Shown here piece after piece: positions 4,273-6,125 of a DNA stretch of 6,125 bases (positions within the stretch are counted from its first letter, which is position 1; every line of letters begins with the position of its first letter). The stretch covers positions 1-6,125 of the forward strand of contig CALIKW010000020.1 in the NCBI GenBank assembly GCA_938017915.1, in the 5' to 3' direction. The notes under the pieces were generated by a model. The model searched no databases, had not been told where the DNA came from, and saw only the letters and a list, made by a program, of their open reading frames with translations. Origin of the DNA: an uncultured archaeon (GTDB lineage Archaea > Aenigmatarchaeota > Aenigmatarchaeia > CG10238-14 > SCSR01). Position numbers and translations under genes: made by a program.

Positions 4273-5289
4273 TTAATACTCAATTCTCCTTACCATTTCA
4301 ATATTTTCACAACTTGGCCTTACATGACAACCCAAACAAACCCTTCTTTCTAAATTTGGCAATTTTCCCTTGCTTGGTATTTTCCCCATTTTACACATTT
4401 TTTCTATTCCTTTTTTATAATAAAGAAACTTCTTTTTCATTTCGTCCGTAATTTTAACTTTAACCAAGGAATTGGAAGTAAAGTATATTAAATAACTAAA
4501 GTTTACTTTTTTTCTAAAAAACTCTTCAACTAAAATGCTTTCTCCTATGCTTTGGAGCAAATGTTCTTCTTTCACACCTCTTTCGCTAACTTTTCCAAGT
4601 TTTATGTCTATCGGTATAATTTCATCTTTTTTAATTCCAACTATGTCAGGAGTTCCTATCAAACCTACTTTAAAAGACTCAAACCTTTTTTCCATTAGAA
4701 TATAAGTAAATCCTTCTTTTTTAATCAGCTCGTAAAATCTTTCAAGAAAATCTATTATTTCATTTTGAGAAATCGTAACTTTCCCACTAAATTTCTTCAA
4801 ACCTCTTTTTGCAGCTTCTTCAATCAATTGCTCAACTTGCATTTTTGCAAGATTTTTAACAAAAATGTTAACTGAGTAATGAATGGCTTCACCATCCCAA
4901 GTTTTACCCACCTCTTCCTTATACTGCTTTGCTAAAATCACTTTTTCGAGAAATAGCCTTCTTGGACATTGGAAAAATTTTGCAACTTCTAGTGGAGTGA
5001 CAAAAAGCTTCTTTGATTTTAAAATTTTGCTTAATATATTTTTTGAAATATTTTTTAAAACTTCGCTCCCTATTTCCTTATCAACGATTAAAGAACCCTT
5101 TTTGCCTTTTATAAAGCCCATTTCCTCAAGATTTTGAAGGAGTAAAAAAATTATATCTGAAGAATAAACATTTTTCATTAAAGCTTGGAGTAACAAATCT
5201 TCAAGCTCAATTTCCTTTTTTAGGTTAGAATTGAGGATTTCACAAATTTCATAAATTTCTCTTTCACAAGCTTCTATTCCAATCCTCAC
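4273..5289 (-). CDS. Winged-helix domain fused to a Cas4/RecB-type Fe-S nuclease
   Basis: 338 residues. The C-terminal part (about 97-338) has the Cas4 layout: C108 in FFQCPRR, H137 in GEAIHYS, D215 in GTPDIVG, D228-x-K230 in IPIDIKLGK, Q246, then C318-x2-C321-x5-C327. The first and last three Cys would hold a 4Fe-4S cluster; His, Asp, Asp and Lys form a PD-(D/E)xK metal-dependent nuclease site. The Tyr usual four residues after Gln is E250 here. Residues about 9-75 look like a winged helix (three helices, then a GKKGSLIV hairpin), suggesting DNA binding. Cas4 proteins trim DNA ends, often for spacer acquisition, but no cas genes or repeats are in the window. Start is GTG at 5289, with GTGAT 4 nt upstream, 8 bp after eL24, so it is in the ribosomal operon, where archaea often have ndk. 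A non-CRISPR repair nuclease is as likely as a Cas role. Confidence 0.8.
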   Translation of the reverse strand: MRIGIEACEREIYEICEILNSNLKKEIELEDLLLQALMKNVYSSDIIFLLLQNLEEMGFIKGKKGSLIVDKEIGSEVLKNISKNILSKILKSKKLFVTPLEVAKFFQCPRRLFLEKVILAKQYKEEVGKTWDGEAIHYSVNIFVKNLAKMQVEQLIEEAAKRGLKKFSGKVTISQNEIIDFLERFYELIKKEGFTYILMEKRFESFKVGLIGTPDIVGIKKDEIIPIDIKLGKVSERGVKEEHLLQSIGESILVEEFFRKKVNFSYLIYFTSNSLVKVKITDEMKKKFLYYKKGIEKMCKMGKIPSKGKLPNLERRVCLGCHVRPSCENIEMVRRIEY

Positions 5290-5297
5290 TTAAATCA

Positions 5298-5456
5298 CTA
5301 TTTTTTAGCTGTCCATTTAAGCTTCTTAGGATTCCTTCCCATAAAATAATACTTTTCACATTTAGAGGAGTCAAAGTAGAGAATGCTTCCATCATTTTTA
5401 ACAAACATCTTACCCTTTGGTGGCTTAAAACTTTTTCCGCAAAAACTGCATTTCAT
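5298..5456 (-). CDS. rpl24e: 50S ribosomal protein eL24 (L24e) with an altered zinc site
   Basis: 52 residues; easily missed because of its size. eL24 is a small zinc-ribbon protein of the large subunit in archaea and eukaryotes. It shows [43 protein letters not shown], all matching the family. The family's zinc is normally held by CxxC and a second CxxxC pair; here C3, C6 and C33 are present but the third ligand is D29 (FDSSKC in place of FCSSKC). The ATG at 5456 follows AAGGT (5468-5464) at 7 nt; the gene begins 5 bp after eS28 and its TAG stop at 5300-5298 is fused to the ribosome binding site of the nuclease gene. Confidence 0.95.
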   Translation of the reverse strand: MKCSFCGKSFKPPKGKMFVKNDGSILYFDSSKCEKYYFMGRNPKKLKWTAKK

Positions 5457-5461
5457 CCAAA

Positions 5462-5665
5462 TTACCTTTCAACAAGCTTGGGTGCGGTTTCCATTTCAGT
5501 TTCTCTTAACATTAAAATATCTCCATTCCTCACAGGTCCTATTACATTTCTTATTAAAATTTTTCCTTTATCAGGTCCTTCCAATACCTTACATCTAACT
5601 TGCACAACTCCTCTAACTCCACTCCTTCCTATTATTTGCACTACTTCTGCTGGATACGCTTCCAT
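5462..5665 (-). CDS. rps28e: 30S ribosomal protein eS28 (S28e)
   Basis: 67 residues, typical length. eS28 is an OB-fold protein of the small subunit near the mRNA exit channel, found only in archaea and eukaryotes. Family signatures: [20 protein letters not shown] (4-23), VRCKVLEG (23-30), [20 protein letters not shown] (33-52), LRETE (53-57). The tail [10 protein letters not shown] differs from the usual short basic ending but the length is normal. The ATG at 5665 follows GTGAA (5674-5670), which includes the L7Ae stop codon; the intergenic gap is 5 bp. Second gene of the operon. Confidence 0.97.
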   Translation of the reverse strand: MEAYPAEVVQIIGRSGVRGVVQVRCKVLEGPDKGKILIRNVIGPVRNGDILMLRETEMETAPKLVER

Positions 5666-5670
5666 TCAAT

Positions 5671-6039
5671 TCACTTTTTTATCTTGTTAATTTTTTCAAT
5701 AATTTCATTAACCAAATCTTTTGCTTCCCCTTCTTCAACTATACACATTGCAGCTGCAGCAACATCCAATCCAGAAACCCTTCCCAATTCAGCCTTACTA
5801 GGCACATACGCATATGGTATATTTTTCTCTTCACATAAGCCAGGTAAATGCATAACTATTTCTTCAGGCTCAACATCCTCTGCAATAACAACTAACTTAC
5901 ATGCTCCCCTTTCCACAGCTTTTGTAGTTTCGTTAGTACCCCTTTTAATTTTTCCTGTATTTTTTGCCATTTCGACAGCTTGCAAAATCTTCTCACTCAA
6001 TTCTTTCGGAACTTCGAACTTTACATAACTTTTCGGCAT
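5671..6039 (-). CDS. rpl7ae: Ribosomal protein eL8 / L7Ae, kink-turn RNA-binding protein
   Basis: 122 residues, usual length. L7Ae binds kink-turn RNA in 23S rRNA, and in archaea is also part of box C/D and H/ACA guide RNPs and of RNase P. Visible features: the kink-turn contact motif [13 protein letters not shown] (33-45), [14 protein letters not shown] (49-62), [16 protein letters not shown] (64-79), [11 protein letters not shown] (80-90). It opens the operon with eS28, eL24 and the nuclease. The ATG at 6039 is preceded by the longest Shine-Dalgarno match among the ribosomal genes, GAGGTGAT (6050-6043), 3 nt away, and by a clear TATA box. Archaeal L7Ae can repress its own mRNA through a leader kink-turn; I cannot show one in this short leader. 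Confidence 0.97.
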   Translation of the reverse strand: MPKSYVKFEVPKELSEKILQAVEMAKNTGKIKRGTNETTKAVERGACKLVVIAEDVEPEEIVMHLPGLCEEKNIPYAYVPSKAELGRVSGLDVAAAAMCIVEEGEAKDLVNEIIEKINKIKK

Positions 6040-6042
6040 TCC

Positions 6043-6102
6043 ATCACCTCATCTTATGAATATAATTAGAGAAGATTTATATATCTTTTGCTCACTTGTG
6101 AG
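6043..6102 (-). promoter_or_regulatory. Promoter region of the L7Ae operon with a flanking palindrome
   Basis: On the minus strand, in order: a dyad CTCAC-AA-GTGAG (6102-6091), a purine-rich AAAAG (6089-6085, BRE-like), TATA box ATATATAAA (6084-6076), then GAGGTGAT (6050-6043) and the ATG at 6039. A start about 26 bp past the box centre falls near 6054, giving a leader of about 15 nt that begins just before the ribosome binding site. The palindrome lies directly upstream of the box, where archaeal activators bind; a regulator is inferred only. Confidence 0.55.
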
Positions 6103-6125
6103 AAAAATAAAGAATTATTTCTTTC

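Noticed and set aside
4095..4451. Plus-strand open frame of 118 codons containing GPAGIRTRSL
   Set aside because: It is the antisense translation of tRNA-Ala and of the end of the nuclease gene; this peptide is the well-known false product of reading a tRNA gene backwards.
5383..6028. Several plus-strand open frames opposite eL24, eS28 and L7Ae
   Set aside because: All are antisense shadows of conserved ribosomal genes with phenylalanine- and leucine-rich, non-protein-like composition.
6040..6060. Kink-turn in the L7Ae leader for autoregulation
   Set aside because: The leader is only about 15 nt by the inferred start and I could not draw the tandem G-A pairs with flanking stems.
1..6125. 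CRISPR array to accompany the Cas4-like gene
   Set aside because: No regularly spaced direct repeats of 20-40 bases occur anywhere in the window.

Overview
The window is AT-rich DNA (GC very roughly 30%, by eye) from an archaeon. The evidence is: eukaryote/archaeal-only ribosomal proteins (eL8/L7Ae, eS28, eL24), the archaeal gene order L7Ae-S28e-L24e and S13-S4-S11, tRNA genes with no encoded CCA, TATA-like boxes about 26-28 bp before leaderless starts, and GGTGAT-type ribosome binding sites. The Trm5-like protein carries MFSGVAPF and MPLP motifs that I associate with small-genome (DPANN-type) archaea. Together with shortened ribosomal proteins and broken-up ribosomal operons this makes a reduced-genome archaeon the best guess; it is an inference, not a placement.

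Layout, left to right. 1-107: a truncated minus-strand gene start and a plus-strand trm5-like gene lie head to head, 19 bp apart. 96-1042: trm5-like methyltransferase, then tRNA-Leu(CAG) whose first base is the last base of the methyltransferase stop codon, then a T-tract. 1043-1366: AT-rich spacer with one hairpin. 1367-3603 (minus): uS13, uS4 and uS11 packed tightly, then an unrecognised hydrophobic protein. In many archaea rpoD and the uL13/uS9 genes follow uS11; they do not here. 3604-4141: spacer that is not featureless. It holds the uS13 promoter, a two-stem hairpin, two dyads flanking or overlapping a plus-strand TATA-like box, a strong AGGAGG site, and what looks like a decayed short reading frame. 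4142-4238 (minus): tRNA-Ala(GGC) carrying two nearly identical A-rich decamer insertions. 4273-6102 (minus): operon eL8/L7Ae - eS28 - eL24 - winged-helix/Cas4-like nuclease, ending just before the tRNA-Ala gene.

How it fits together: almost everything serves translation (five to six ribosomal proteins, two tRNAs, one tRNA-modifying enzyme). The exceptions are the orphan hydrophobic protein behind uS11 and the Fe-S nuclease that sits where many archaea have ndk and infB. No CRISPR array, cas1/cas2 or transposase is present. The items I rate most worth a second look are the double insertion in tRNA-Ala, the nuclease in a ribosomal operon, and the decayed, apparently once-regulated locus at 3737-4034.
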